A DNA stretch of 64,000 nt from Verrucomicrobiota bacterium (GTDB taxonomy: Bacteria > Verrucomicrobiota > Verrucomicrobiia > Opitutales > Opitutaceae), in assembly GCA_016871775.1 (NCBI GenBank), contig VHCI01000002.1, positions 21,506 to 85,505 of the forward strand. The letters run 5' to 3'. The stretch's first letter is position 1, and the number at the start of each line of letters is the position of its first letter. The position numbers and the translations under genes are program-made. Under the pieces are notes generated by a model that did not search any database, was not told the DNA's origin, and saw only the letters and a program-made list of their open reading frames with translations. Of this stretch, positions 9,490-19,244 are shown in pieces.

Positions 9490-9927
9490 ATGGAAACTCC
9501 GGATTTCAGCGAGGTGGTCGCGCTCATCTGCAAAGAGGACGCGCGTTTCGACCGAAAGGCTTACGAATTCGTGCGACTCGGGCTGGATCACACCGTGAAG
9601 GAACTCCAGAAAAGGGACGCGACGCGCGCGGGACGTTCCCGGCACGTGTCAGGACCGGAATTGCTCCACGGGCTCCGCGTCTACGCCATCGACCAGTTTG
9701 GTCCCCTGACGAAGACCGTCCTCAATGCCTGGGGCATCCACCGCTGTGCCGACTTCGGCGAAATCGTCTTCAACCTGATCGAGTACAATATGTTCTCGAA
9801 GACCGATCAGGATCGCCGAGAGGACTTCGGAGAGGTCTTTGAGTTTGAGGAAGCCTTCGTGAGACCATTCCTGCCCTCCCGCCACTCCCGCGGGGCCTCC
9901 GGTCCCCGGGCCCGGGGAGCAACATGA
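9490..9927 (+). CDS. Minf_1886 family protein (Verrucomicrobia/Planctomycetes-restricted conserved protein)
   Basis: METPDFSEVVALICKEDARFDRKAYEFVRLGLDHTVKEL...HVSGPELLHGLRVYAIDQFGPLTKTVLNAWGIHRCADFGEIVFNLIEYNMFSKTDQDRREDF. Confidence 0.85.
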   Translation: METPDFSEVVALICKEDARFDRKAYEFVRLGLDHTVKELQKRDATRAGRSRHVSGPELLHGLRVYAIDQFGPLTKTVLNAWGIHRCADFGEIVFNLIEYNMFSKTDQDRREDFGEVFEFEEAFVRPFLPSRHSRGASGPRARGAT

Positions 9928-12515
9928 GGCCGCGCCGGTCTCCGGCGCGGCCGTCGGTGTGCGCCACCCCGGACACCGCTTTCCTGGAGGCTTTCTGGCG
10001 CGAGCCGGTGCAGCGGGTCGTGCTACCCAGCGGCGTGACCGTCGTCCTGAAGCCGGATGCCGCCGCGGCGCTGGCATCCGTGCAGGTCTGGGTTCGCTCC
10101 GGCAGCGTCCACGAGGGGACCCAGCTGGGCGCGGGCCTTTCCCACTTTCTTGAGCATATGCTCTTCAAGGGCACGGCGCGGCGCGCCGGGCGCGAGATCA
10201 GTGCCACGATTCAGGCCCACGGTGGGTATCTCAACGCCTACACGACCTACGACCGGACCGTGTATTACGTCGATCTGCCCAGCGAGCATGCGGCCGTGGC
10301 GATCGACGTCCTCGCGGACGCCGTGCTTCATTCCACGCTTCCGGAGGACGAGGTGGCGAAGGAGCGGGACGTGATCCTGCGGGAAATCGCGATGACGCGC
10401 GACGATCCCGACAACCGTTTGTGGGACGCGCTGTTCGCGACGGCCTTCCGTGAGCATCCTTACCGGCATCCCATCATCGGGCACCGGGATGTCTTTGCCG
10501 CGGTCTCTCGGGAAGAGCTGCTGGCCTACTACCGCGAGCGCTACGTGCCCGACAACCTGGTGGTGGTCGTGGTCGGGGATGTGGATGCGCCCGCGATCCT
10601 CGGGGAGATCGGGCGGCATTTCGGCTCGGTGCCACGGCGCCGGTCGGTCCCGGTGCTGGTTCCGGCCGAGCCGCGGCAGCTTGCCCCCCGGCGGGAGCAT
10701 CGCGCCGAGGAGGTCGAGGTTTGCCGCTCGATCCTGGCTTGGCCTATCCCCGGTCTCAGCCACGTCGACGCCCCGGCCCTGGATTTGCTGGCCGCCGTTG
10801 TCGGTCACGGCGAGAGCTCCTTGCTGTGGCGGGAGGTTCGTGACCGTGCTGGCTTGGTCCACCAGATCGACGCGAGTGCCTGGAATCCCGGTTCGAGCGG
10901 CCTTTTCTGCGTTTCATATACCTGCGATCCGGGCAAGCGGGCCGGAGCCGAAGCGGCGATCCTCCGGGCGCTTCGCGGTTATCTGGGCCGCCCGGTCCCG
11001 GCGGCCGACCTCCGCAAGGCGCGGCGCCAGCTCGTGGTGGGGGAGATCAATTCCCGCAAGACGATGAGCGGCCAGGCCTCGCGGTTGGGCGCCGCCGAGG
11101 TCGTGGTGGGCGATCTCGACCACGGTCGCACCTATTTCGGCGAGTTGGCCCGGGTGACCGGCCGGACGCTGCAGGCGGTGGCGGCGCGCCACCTGACGGA
11201 CTCCAGCCTCATCGCGGTTTCGACCGGGCCGGCTGCGGCCGGGGCCGGTTCCGCGGCGGTTGTAAGGCGGGCCGCGCCGCCGGATTTCACCGAGACCAAG
11301 CTCGCCAATGGCGCCCGTCTCCTGCTCCAGCCCGATCCGCGCCTGCCCAACCTGCACCTGCGCCTGCTGCTGCCCGGCGGGCCCCTTACTGAGGCTCCGG
11401 ACCGGCGCGGGGCGACGGCGCTGCTGTCCACCCTGCTTACCAAGGACACCCAGCGCCGGACGGCGGCCGAGGTGGCGCGGGCGATCGAGTCCGTCGGTGG
11501 AGCTTTTTATCCCTTTTGCGGCAACAATAGCCTGGGGTTCGCGGTCGAGGTGCTGCCCAACGAGGCGGCGCTGGCGATGGAACTGCTGACCGACGCGGTC
11601 CTAGCGCCCGCGTTCCGCGAGGGCACCTTTAGGCTCGAGCGTGACGCCCAAGTGGCGGCGCTCCGTCAGGATGACGACGACGTTGTGACGTGGGCCCGCA
11701 AGCGGCTCCGGCGGCGTTTCTTCGGTGCCGACCCGCTAGGTTTGGATGCTTCTGGGGATATCCCCGGGGTCCAGGCGCTGCGGCCCGCGGACTTGGCGGT
11801 GCTACACCGGCGGTTGGCGTTGGCGGGCAATACCGTGCTAGCAGTGGCGGGGGACTTTGACCCCGCGGTCCTCCGGCGTCCCCTCGAGCGCCTACTTTCC
11901 CGGTTGCCGGCCGGCGGCGGGGCGGAAAAAGCGGTACCCCTGGTGCCGCTGCCGGCGGAGCGTGGGGCCTTTGTGGAGTTCCAGCCCCGCGAACAGGCGG
12001 TCGTCCTGCGGGCCTATCCCGGTCCGGCGTTGCACGCGCCGGATTTCTACACCGGCGAGGTGTTGGACGAGTGCCTCAGCGGGATGGCGTCTCGGCTTTT
12101 CGAGCGCGTACGGGAGGACAAGGGGCTCGCCTATTTCGTGCGTTCCGCGCGGGTGACCGGGCTGCGATCGGGGATGTTTTCCTTCCTCGCAGGCACCCAG
12201 CCGGGCAAGGAAGCGGAGGTACTGGCGGAAATTGACGCGGAGATCGCCCGGGTCGCTGCCGGCGGGGTGGAACCCGCGGAGCTGGCCCGCTGCCAAGCGC
12301 GGCTCAAGGCTGCGCGGCGACAGAGCCTGCAGACGCCGTCGGCCCGGGCGCTACAGGCTGGTCTCAATGCCTTGCAGGGCTTCGATCTCAACGACTGGCG
12401 GCAGTATGATGCTAAGGTCGAGGGCGTGAGCTCCGCGATGCTGGCGGCCTTTTCGCGGGAGCGGCTCCGCCCGGAACGGTCCCTGCAGTTGGTTGTACGG
12501 CCCGAGCCGGTCTGA
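9924..12515 (+). CDS. M16 family zinc peptidase, two-domain (insulinase/PqqL-like)
   Basis: HxxEH motif in LSHFLEHMLFKGTARR; second degenerate M16 repeat (ALLSTLLTKDTQRRTAAEVARAIESVGG); 863 aa. Confidence 0.92.
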   Translation: MRPRRSPARPSVCATPDTAFLEAFWREPVQRVVLPSGVTVVLKPDAAAALASVQVWVRSGSVHEGTQLGAGLSHFLEHMLFKGTARRAGREISATIQAHGGYLNAYTTYDRTVYYVDLPSEHAAVAIDVLADAVLHSTLPEDEVAKERDVILREIAMTRDDPDNRLWDALFATAFREHPYRHPIIGHRDVFAAVSREELLAYYRERYVPDNLVVVVVGDVDAPAILGEIGRHFGSVPRRRSVPVLVPAEPRQLAPRREHRAEEVEVCRSILAWPIPGLSHVDAPALDLLAAVVGHGESSLLWREVRDRAGLVHQIDASAWNPGSSGLFCVSYTCDPGKRAGAEAAILRALRGYLGRPVPAADLRKARRQLVVGEINSRKTMSGQASRLGAAEVVVGDLDHGRTYFGELARVTGRTLQAVAARHLTDSSLIAVSTGPAAAGAGSAAVVRRAAPPDFTETKLANGARLLLQPDPRLPNLHLRLLLPGGPLTEAPDRRGATALLSTLLTKDTQRRTAAEVARAIESVGGAFYPFCGNNSLGFAVEVLPNEAALAMELLTDAVLAPAFREGTFRLERDAQVAALRQDDDDVVTWARKRLRRRFFGADPLGLDASGDIPGVQALRPADLAVLHRRLALAGNTVLAVAGDFDPAVLRRPLERLLSRLPAGGGAEKAVPLVPLPAERGAFVEFQPREQAVVLRAYPGPALHAPDFYTGEVLDECLSGMASRLFERVREDKGLAYFVRSARVTGLRSGMFSFLAGTQPGKEAEVLAEIDAEIARVAAGGVEPAELARCQARLKAARRQSLQTPSARALQAGLNALQGFDLNDWRQYDAKVEGVSSAMLAAFSRERLRPERSLQLVVRPEPV

Positions 12516-12556
12516 AGTGGCGGTGTCCGGCCGCGCCAGCGGGGTGCCCTGCCGGC

Positions 12557-12596
12557 GAAAAAAAAGAGGCGACCCCTGCGGGTCGCCTCAAGTTTT
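12557..12596 (-). terminator. Intrinsic terminator (likely bidirectional) between M16 peptidase and EF-hand gene
   Basis: Perfect 10-bp stem gaggcgaccc/ctgc/gggtcgcctc at 12566-12589; minus-strand stem followed by a T9 run (aaaaaaaaa on + strand at 12558-12565 region), plus strand followed by aagtttt. Confidence 0.85.
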
Positions 12597-12609
12597 CCGA
12601 AAGGCAGGG

Positions 12610-12885
12610 TTACTTATCCTTTTTCTTTTGGCCCGCGGCGTGCTCGGCTTTGGTCAGGAAGCCGTCCTTATCTGTGTCCAGCTTGGCGAAGCGGGACTCC
12701 GCCTTGGCGTTGCCGTTCTGCGCGGCGATGTACTCCATCTTGGAGACCTTGCCGTCCTTGTCGGTATCCATCGCGGCGAAACCGCGATTCCCCTTCTTCT
12801 CTTCAGCACCGACGAGGGTGACCGGGAGGCAAAGAACGGCGGCGAGGACCGCGACGGTGAGGTTGAGATGGTTCGTGGTGTTCAT
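12610..12885 (-). CDS. Small secreted EF-hand protein
   Basis: Signal peptide MNTTNHLNLTVAVLAAVLCLPVTLVGA; two EF loops MDTDKDGKVSKMEY and LDTDKDGFLTKAEH. Confidence 0.85.
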   Translation of the reverse strand: MNTTNHLNLTVAVLAAVLCLPVTLVGAEEKKGNRGFAAMDTDKDGKVSKMEYIAAQNGNAKAESRFAKLDTDKDGFLTKAEHAAGQKKKDK

Positions 12886-12966
12886 TCTTGGAGTATTCTC
12901 GAAGGCGCTTGGATTGAAGCACATGCTTGTTTTGTCAAGGTTACCCTTGATTTTGCCGGGCGCATT

Positions 12967-13806
12967 TCAGCGCTTGGCGGCGAAGCCGCCGCTCCATCGG
13001 AGTTTGTGACGGACGACGTTAAAATGGGAATAATTAGGGACTTGAGCTAAGGGCAGGCGCCGCCGCGCGAGGGCGATCTCGACTGGCGAATGCCCGCTGA
13101 CCCGCAGTTTCCGCTGGCCGTCCATCGCCACCAGTAACCGTGAACCCGGGGAGCGGTTATGAACCCGGATGCGGACATCGTCCCGGAAGATGATGGCGCG
13201 GTTGCTCAGCGTGTGTGGGCAGATCGGCGTCATCACGATGACCCCTGAGCCGGGGTGGAGGATCGGTCCGCCGGCCGAAAGGTTGTAGGCAGTGGATCCG
13301 GTCGGGGTGGAGAAAATCAGGCCGTCGCAGAGGTAGTCCGTGACCAGCTCGTCGTCCGCAAAAACCTCGAGGCGCACGAGGCGGGAGTTCACCTCGTCCT
13401 TGATGAGCACGTCGTTGAGGGCGAGATCGCTGGTGCCGGGTCCGGTCGCGCAGCCGAGCATCGTGCGGTGATCGACCTGGAACCGGCCAGCGAGGAGTTC
13501 GGGGAAGCGGCCGCGGGCCTCCTCGGCGGAGAGTGTGGTGAGGAAGCCGAGGCTGCCGCGGTTGACGCCGATCAGCGGGACCTGCTCGCGTGCGGATTCA
13601 CGGGCGGCGCCCAGGAGTGTGCCGTCGCCGCCGATCACGCAGCAGGCGTCCATCCCCTTGAGGTAACCGGACGGCAGTGGAAAACGGCTGGTCTGCTGGA
13701 GTTGCACCCCTTTGGCGCGCGCGACGGCGGCTAGCTCGCGGGCGAGGCCTGGCGCGCCGGCTTTGTTGCGGTTTACCACGAACGCGAGACGATGGATGGG
13801 TTTCAT
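12967..13806 (-). CDS. nadK: NAD(+) kinase
   Basis: GGDGTLLGAARES, GVNRGSLGFLTTL, GLIFSTPTGSTAYNLSAGGPIL, PICPHTLSNRAI. Confidence 0.95.
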   Translation of the reverse strand: MKPIHRLAFVVNRNKAGAPGLARELAAVARAKGVQLQQTSRFPLPSGYLKGMDACCVIGGDGTLLGAARESAREQVPLIGVNRGSLGFLTTLSAEEARGRFPELLAGRFQVDHRTMLGCATGPGTSDLALNDVLIKDEVNSRLVRLEVFADDELVTDYLCDGLIFSTPTGSTAYNLSAGGPILHPGSGVIVMTPICPHTLSNRAIIFRDDVRIRVHNRSPGSRLLVAMDGQRKLRVSGHSPVEIALARRRLPLAQVPNYSHFNVVRHKLRWSGGFAAKR

Positions 13807-13815
13807 CGGGCTCTT

Positions 13816-14562
13816 TCAGGATGCCCTGCGGCGGAGGCACAGCAAGAACTCACGGTTGCCGTCCGCTCCCCGCAGCGGGGAGTCGATGGCCCCGCGATCT
13901 TCAACCCCGGAGAGCTGCGCGGCCGCGGTGCGCACGCGCGCCAGCGCCGCTTCCTGCACCGCTGGATCCCGGATGACGCCCCGGCCCCGGTCCACTTCCG
14001 CCTTGCCGGCCTCGAACTGTGGTTTCACTAGAGCGACGAGGGTCCCGGCCGGGCGCAGTACGGGCCAGACCGCCGGGAGCACGGCGGTGAGAGAGATGAA
14101 GGAGAGGTCCATCACGATCGCATCGTAATTGGGCCGGGGCAGGTCGGAGGCCCGGAGGTGGCGGGCGTTCACCTGCTCGAGGTTGGTCACCCGCGGGTCC
14201 GCCCGGAGCCGAGCGTGCAACTGGGCACGGCCAACATCGACGCAGGTCACGGCGGCGGCGCCGGCCTGGAGGACGCAATCCGTGAAGCCCCCGGTGGAGG
14301 CTCCGACGTCGAGGACCTGCGTTCCCTGCAGGTCGAGGGCGAAGTGGGCGAGGGCGGCCACGAGTTTCTCGCCGCCTCGGCTGACGAAGCGCGACGGCTG
14401 GGCGACGGTTACCTCAAGGTCCTCCGGCACGGCCCTGCCCGGCTTCTCGAGCCGCGCGGTGCCGTGGCTGACCCGGCCCGCGAGGATCAGGGCTTGGGCC
14501 CGGGCGCGGGATTCCGCGAGGCCCCGTTGTAGCAGCAGCTCGTCGAGGCGGACGCGTTTCAC
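13816..14562 (-). CDS. tlyA: TlyA family rRNA (cytidine-2'-O)-methyltransferase / hemolysin-like
   Basis: S4-like [72 protein letters not shown]. Confidence 0.93.
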   Translation of the reverse strand: MKRVRLDELLLQRGLAESRARAQALILAGRVSHGTARLEKPGRAVPEDLEVTVAQPSRFVSRGGEKLVAALAHFALDLQGTQVLDVGASTGGFTDCVLQAGAAAVTCVDVGRAQLHARLRADPRVTNLEQVNARHLRASDLPRPNYDAIVMDLSFISLTAVLPAVWPVLRPAGTLVALVKPQFEAGKAEVDRGRGVIRDPAVQEAALARVRTAAAQLSGVEDRGAIDSPLRGADGNREFLLCLRRRAS

Positions 14563-15386
14563 TTCCGTCCCTGCCGGGCGGGGCTCCAGCAGGTAGTGCG
14601 GCCGCCGATGGTGGCGCGCGCGAGCGGCTTACCGGTGCGCGGGCAACGGCCCCCGTCGCGCCAGCGGTGCAGGAACAGCCAGCTGCGGGGGATCCCGACG
14701 TTGGGGTCCGAGGGCAGGTGATCGCCCCTCCCGGCGATCGCCGCCAGGGCCTGGCGGCACACTTGCCGGCACTCGCGCCAGAGCCGGCGCACTTCGACCG
14801 GGGTAAGCGCGCCCGCGGGGCGGGCGGGTGGCAACGCCGCGCGCCAAAGGATCTCGTCCGCCATCCAGTTGCCCACCCCGGGAAACCGCTCCTGCTGGAG
14901 CAGCACCGCCTTCAGGGGGGCACGGCGCCGCCGGCGTAGGAACGCGGCGACGGCCTCGACCGTAAACGTCTCGGAGAGGATCGGCGGAGCGATGCGGCTC
15001 CACCAATCCGGGGCGGCCGGGCCTTCGTGGAACAGGATTCGTCCGAACATCCGCGGATCGCGGAAGACGAGGGCGCGCTCGTCCTGGAAGAGCACGAGGT
15101 GATCGTGCCGGCCGGGGGAGTGTGTTGCGGGCGCGGCGAATAGTTCCCCCGTCATTCCTAGGTGAATGCCGAGCCAGCCCGAGTCCCCGGCGCGGAACAG
15201 CATCTGCTTGGCGGACGTCTGCGAGGCGCCGAGCGGCCGGCCGGTCAGCGCCCGCTGCAGCGCCACCGCGTCCGTCCCGCGGAAAACCTTCCGGTCCGCG
15301 TTCACGTGCAGCCGGCGGATCACGGACCCGGTGCCGGCAAGCGCCCAGCGTTTCCGGTAAAATTCAACCTCGGCGAGTTCAGGCAT
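14559..15386 (-). CDS. Formamidopyrimidine-DNA glycosylase family (Fpg/MutM-like), degenerate zinc finger
   Basis: [15 protein letters not shown]-terminal Pro; [36 protein letters not shown]-term [26 protein letters not shown]. Confidence 0.9.
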   Translation of the reverse strand: MPELAEVEFYRKRWALAGTGSVIRRLHVNADRKVFRGTDAVALQRALTGRPLGASQTSAKQMLFRAGDSGWLGIHLGMTGELFAAPATHSPGRHDHLVLFQDERALVFRDPRMFGRILFHEGPAAPDWWSRIAPPILSETFTVEAVAAFLRRRRRAPLKAVLLQQERFPGVGNWMADEILWRAALPPARPAGALTPVEVRRLWRECRQVCRQALAAIAGRGDHLPSDPNVGIPRSWLFLHRWRDGGRCPRTGKPLARATIGGRTTCWSPARQGRK

Positions 15387-15975
15387 CGTGGTGCCCCGCT
15401 CCGGCCGCCAGCGCGGCCACCAGCTCCGTCAGGCTCGGCCAGACCGGGGAGCCGGCCGGGAGCAGTTGCCGCCACGCCGCGGCGTCGCGTTGGCCGGTGC
15501 AGACGGCCGCGGTGCCGATGCCCGCGAGCCGGCCTGACTCAAGGTCGCTCTCGCGGTCACCCACCATCCAGCAGCGTTCCGGCGCGAGCTGATGGCGCGC
15601 CACGCATTCCTGGATGAAGCGCGGCGAGGGTTTGCGGTAGACCTGGGGGTCATCGGGGCCCTCCGGCGCAACGCAGATCGCGTCGAAGACCGGCCGGGGC
15701 AGCCCGAGCAGTTTCTCCAAGCGCTCGTTGCAGCGGTCGACGTCGGCGAGCTGGAACAGGCCGCGGGCGATGCCCGACTGGTTCGTGTGGAGAAACAGCC
15801 GCAGGCCCAAGGCGCGGGCCGCGCGGAGGGCTTCGGCCACGCCGGGGATCAGCTCGATGCCCGCCGGATCCGAGACGTAATGACGGTCGAAATTGAGGGT
15901 TCCGTCGCGGTCGAGGAACAGCGCCCCGCCCGCAAGCGGGCCGGTGGGCGGAGGCAGGTCGTGGAGGGTGATCAT
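15379..15975 (-). CDS. gmhB: D-glycero-D-manno-heptose 1,7-bisphosphate 7-phosphatase-like HAD-IIIA phosphatase
   Basis: ALFLDRDGTLNFDRHYVSDPAGIELIPGVAEALRAAR; HTNQSGIARGLF; CWMVGDRESDLESGRLAGIGTAAV. Confidence 0.88.
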   Translation of the reverse strand: MITLHDLPPPTGPLAGGALFLDRDGTLNFDRHYVSDPAGIELIPGVAEALRAARALGLRLFLHTNQSGIARGLFQLADVDRCNERLEKLLGLPRPVFDAICVAPEGPDDPQVYRKPSPRFIQECVARHQLAPERCWMVGDRESDLESGRLAGIGTAAVCTGQRDAAAWRQLLPAGSPVWPSLTELVAALAAGAGHHDA

Positions 15976-16946
15976 CGCCGGCCCACATAGGCCGTGAGCT
16001 CGGCCGGGGTGACCGCGGCCGTGCCCAGCTTACCCACCACCACGCCGGCGGCGGCGTTGGCGAAATGGGCCGCCTTTTCGAGGGAGGATCCGGCCGCCAG
16101 CGCGAGCACTAGCCCGGCCAGCGCCGTGTCGCCTGCGCCGGAGACGTCGAACACCTCGCGGGCCGCGGTCGGGATCACCTTGCGGACCTTGCCGCCGGTG
16201 CTGAGCAGCATCCCCTCCTCGCCGAGCGTCACGACGAGGTGCCGCGTCGCGTGGCGCTCGTGCAGGCGGGCGCAGACTTCGGCCGCGGGAAACGGGGCGT
16301 GCGGGGAGGGCTCGAGGCCCGCGAGCTGCAGCGCCTCCCGCTTGTTCGGGGTGATGAGGTCGAGGCCGTCGAAGGCGAGGCCGCGCCGCGGCTTCGGGTC
16401 GAGGGCGATCAGCTTGCCCTTGGCCCGGGCGAGGCGCGTGAGTTCGCGGAGCACGGTGTTGTTCAGGATGCCCTTGGCGTAGTCGGAGAGGATCACGGCA
16501 TCGCAGGCGGCCAGCGCGGGGCCGATGAGCGCGGTCAGCGGTCTAAGGGGTACCTCGTAAGCTGAGGGAGCAGCCTCCCGATCGAGCCGGCAGAGTTGCT
16601 GCTGGCGCACGAGCACGCGCGTCTTCACGATCGTGGGTGCCCCCCCGGGGGTAGACACGGACTCGATGCCTCGTTCCCGGAGCAGACCCTCGAGGCGGCG
16701 GCCGCTCTCGTCGGCCCCGAAATGGCCGATGACCGTGCACTGGGCGCCCAGTGAGGCAAGGTTAAGGGCGACGTTCGCGGCGCCCCCCGCGGTCCAGGAA
16801 TCGCGCGCGATGTCGATTACAGGGACGGGCGCCTCGGGGGAGATCCGGGTGGCATCACCCCAGATGTAATGGTCGAGCATCACGTCGCCCACCACGAGGA
16901 TGCGCAGGCGCCGAAGGCGCCGCAGGAGTTGGGGCAGGTCGCGCAT
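15972..16946 (-). CDS. D-glycero-beta-D-manno-heptose-7-phosphate kinase (RfaE domain I, PfkB family)
   Basis: ILVVGDVMLDHYIWGDATRISPEAPVPVIDIARDSWTAGGAANVALNLASLGA; DVSGAGDTALAGLVLALAAG. Confidence 0.9.
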   Translation of the reverse strand: MRDLPQLLRRLRRLRILVVGDVMLDHYIWGDATRISPEAPVPVIDIARDSWTAGGAANVALNLASLGAQCTVIGHFGADESGRRLEGLLRERGIESVSTPGGAPTIVKTRVLVRQQQLCRLDREAAPSAYEVPLRPLTALIGPALAACDAVILSDYAKGILNNTVLRELTRLARAKGKLIALDPKPRRGLAFDGLDLITPNKREALQLAGLEPSPHAPFPAAEVCARLHERHATRHLVVTLGEEGMLLSTGGKVRKVIPTAAREVFDVSGAGDTALAGLVLALAAGSSLEKAAHFANAAAGVVVGKLGTAAVTPAELTAYVGRR

Positions 16947-16950
16947 CGGG

Positions 16951-18093
16951 TCAGAATTGCCAGTCGTAGGAGTAGCGGGACAGCAAGCGCGGGACGCCCG
17001 TCGTGACGAGTGCGACGTCCTCGATGCGGCAGGCGCCAAGGCCGGGATAATAGAGGCCGGGCTCAACGGTCACGACCGAGCCTTCAGGGACGATGTAATC
17101 GACGCTGCCGCTCAGGCGGGGCAACTCGTGCACGGCCAGACCGAGACCGTGGCCGGTGCCGTGGAAGAAACCCACGGAGCCCGACTTCAGGTGGCGGGTG
17201 GCGAAGCCCGCGCGGGCGAACACGTTCACGCATTCCTGGTGAACGTCCCGCCCGTTGACCCCGGCGCGCAGCCGGCGCAAGGCAGCCCGCTGCGCCTCCC
17301 GCACGGTATGGACCAGCGCCTGCTGGCGCTCGTTGGCCCGGCCGCGCAGGAAGGTCCGCGTCATATCCCCGTGGTAGCCGTGGCGGGTCACGCGCGGGAA
17401 GATGTCCACGATGATCAGCTCATCCGGACGCAAGGGCCCATGTCCGCGCTCGTGCGGATCGCAGGCCTGGTCGCCGCCCGCGACGATGGTGTGGGCGGAG
17501 ACGGCTCTGGCCTCCAGCACGGCCACCTCGATGGCCAGCTTGACGGACTCGCTGGTGACCACGCGGCCTCGGTGGTACAGGCGGCGGCCGCGGACCCTGC
17601 TCGAGCGCAAAATGCCCTCTGCCGCCGCGAGGCCGATGGCGCTGCAGCGGTTGCCCTCGCGGATCGCGGCGATCTCGGCCGCGGTCTTGATTTCCCGTTC
17701 CGGGAACAGTGCGCCCCGCGCGACCTTGAGCTCAAGCCCGAGCGCGGTCAGCTGCGTGTATAGGCCGGTGGGGAAGATGTCCGGAATCCGGAAACGCCGC
17801 TGACTCAGGTCGCGCGCGGCAAGCCGGATTACCTCCGCGGCGCCGGGCCGGCGTTCGGGCCATTCCCGTCGCGCCCGCTCCACGAAGGCGTCAAGCGGCT
17901 GCACGACGTCGAAGCGGGACGTGCGGCGAACGCGGCCGAACTCTAGGGCGCTCACGATGGCGTGGCGGCGGCCGCTGTGGCCGAAGCAGATGAACGGGTC
18001 GCTCATCTCGACCCCGCCATAGTAGAGGGCGTCCGGGCAGCTGTGGGTGTCCGCGTAAAGGAGCGGCGGGATTTCGGCGGTGGTTCCGGGCAC
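16951..18093 (-). CDS. M24 family (Xaa-Pro-type) metallopeptidase
   Basis: VDIFPRVTRHGYHGDMTRTFLRG; GFFHGTGHGLGLAVHELP; VTVEPGLYYPG; probable GTG start at 18093 (in frame). Confidence 0.85.
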   Translation of the reverse strand: MPGTTAEIPPLLYADTHSCPDALYYGGVEMSDPFICFGHSGRRHAIVSALEFGRVRRTSRFDVVQPLDAFVERARREWPERRPGAAEVIRLAARDLSQRRFRIPDIFPTGLYTQLTALGLELKVARGALFPEREIKTAAEIAAIREGNRCSAIGLAAAEGILRSSRVRGRRLYHRGRVVTSESVKLAIEVAVLEARAVSAHTIVAGGDQACDPHERGHGPLRPDELIIVDIFPRVTRHGYHGDMTRTFLRGRANERQQALVHTVREAQRAALRRLRAGVNGRDVHQECVNVFARAGFATRHLKSGSVGFFHGTGHGLGLAVHELPRLSGSVDYIVPEGSVVTVEPGLYYPGLGACRIEDVALVTTGVPRLLSRYSYDWQF

Positions 18094-18142
18094 GTCGAGG
18101 CGGGGATTGAGTTGCGGCGGCGTGGGGATTAGCCCTCCGCGC

Positions 18143-18667
18143 GTGAAAAACGCAAATCCGGTTTTGGCGCTCGCGCTGCTGGCGGTCTGGGCCGCGCTCG
18201 CGGGCTGCGGGCGGGGCAACTCCGGGGAGACCGCGCCGCCGGTCCCCAAGGGCGCCGCCGAGTTCTTCCCCATCGGCATGGGCGGGCGCACCGTGCGCCT
18301 GCAGCTGGCGGTGCGGTTGCCGGAGATGCAGCGGGGCCTGATGGAGCGCCGCGACCTCGGGCCGGACGACGGGATGATCTTCGTCTACGAGCGGCCCCAG
18401 CGCCTCAGCTTCTGGATGCGCAACACCCCCACGCCACTCGACATCGGCTTTTATCGCGCGGACGGCACGCTGGCGGAGGTCTACCCGCTCCACCCCTTCG
18501 ACGAGACCCCGGTGGCCTCCCGCGCGGACGACCTTCAGTTCGCGGTCGAGGTGAAGCAGGGCTGGTTCCGCGAGCACGGGGTGCGGCCCGGCGCCAAGCT
18601 GGAGCTGGACACCCTGCGGGCGGCGCTGCGGGCGCGGGGGTTCGACCCCCGCCGCCACGGGCTCTAA
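18143..18667 (+). CDS. DUF192 domain lipoprotein
   Basis: GTG start MKNANPVLALALLAVWAALAGCGRG lipobox; LPEMQRGLMERRDLGPDDGMIFVYERPQRLSFWMRNTPTPLDIGFYRADG. Confidence 0.88.
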   Translation: MKNANPVLALALLAVWAALAGCGRGNSGETAPPVPKGAAEFFPIGMGGRTVRLQLAVRLPEMQRGLMERRDLGPDDGMIFVYERPQRLSFWMRNTPTPLDIGFYRADGTLAEVYPLHPFDETPVASRADDLQFAVEVKQGWFREHGVRPGAKLELDTLRAALRARGFDPRRHGL

Positions 18668-19107
18668 CCCTGCTCTTTCGGGATTTCGTTGTCGGTGCGG
18701 ATGACTAGCACGGGGGTCTTCGTCTTTACCCAGACGTCGGTCTCCTTGAGGAACTTGGCGGGCACGTGCTCGATCGCCTCGCCGACGGTCTTCACCGGCA
18801 GCAGGCGCCCCTTCTTGGTCGTGTTGAAATCGTAGGCGGCGCGGAAGAGGCGGTCCTGCGTGGTCGCGACGCTCTCATTCTCCGGGATCTGTAGCACCCA
18901 GCCGACGAAATCGTGCTTCGGCAGGTGCTCGTCCGGGTCACTCACCAAAATCACGAACTGCTTCTTCACGGGAGGCGGTTTCTCCTCCTCGCCCGGGTCG
19001 GGTTGAACGGCGAGGTTCATCTCCTCGACGATGCGGCGGAGGATCGCCGGCGAGATTTCGTTCTTTTTCAGGATCTCGGCGACCTTGTTGACTTCAATCT
19101 TCGGCAT
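18664..19107 (-). CDS. Conserved-looking hypothetical protein
   Basis: MPKIEVNKVAEILKKNEISPAILRRIVEEMNL...FVGWVLQIPENESVATTQDRLFRAAYDFNTTKKGRLLPVKTVGEAIEHVPAKFLKETDVWVKTKTPVLVIRTDNEIPKEQG; protein-like composition (Lys/Glu rich) unlike antisense artefacts. Confidence 0.8.
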   Translation of the reverse strand: MPKIEVNKVAEILKKNEISPAILRRIVEEMNLAVQPDPGEEEKPPPVKKQFVILVSDPDEHLPKHDFVGWVLQIPENESVATTQDRLFRAAYDFNTTKKGRLLPVKTVGEAIEHVPAKFLKETDVWVKTKTPVLVIRTDNEIPKEQG

Positions 19108-19244
19108 AGACGTGGCGGCGAGCAAACACCCCCGGCGAGCCCCCGACCAAGCCAAATCGCGTTCCTCTTCTCGGGAAGCGCGAACTCCGCCCGGTCGGCT
19201 GGCGCGGGCTTTACAGCGTAGGTGCGTCGCGCCTTGTTGGCGCG

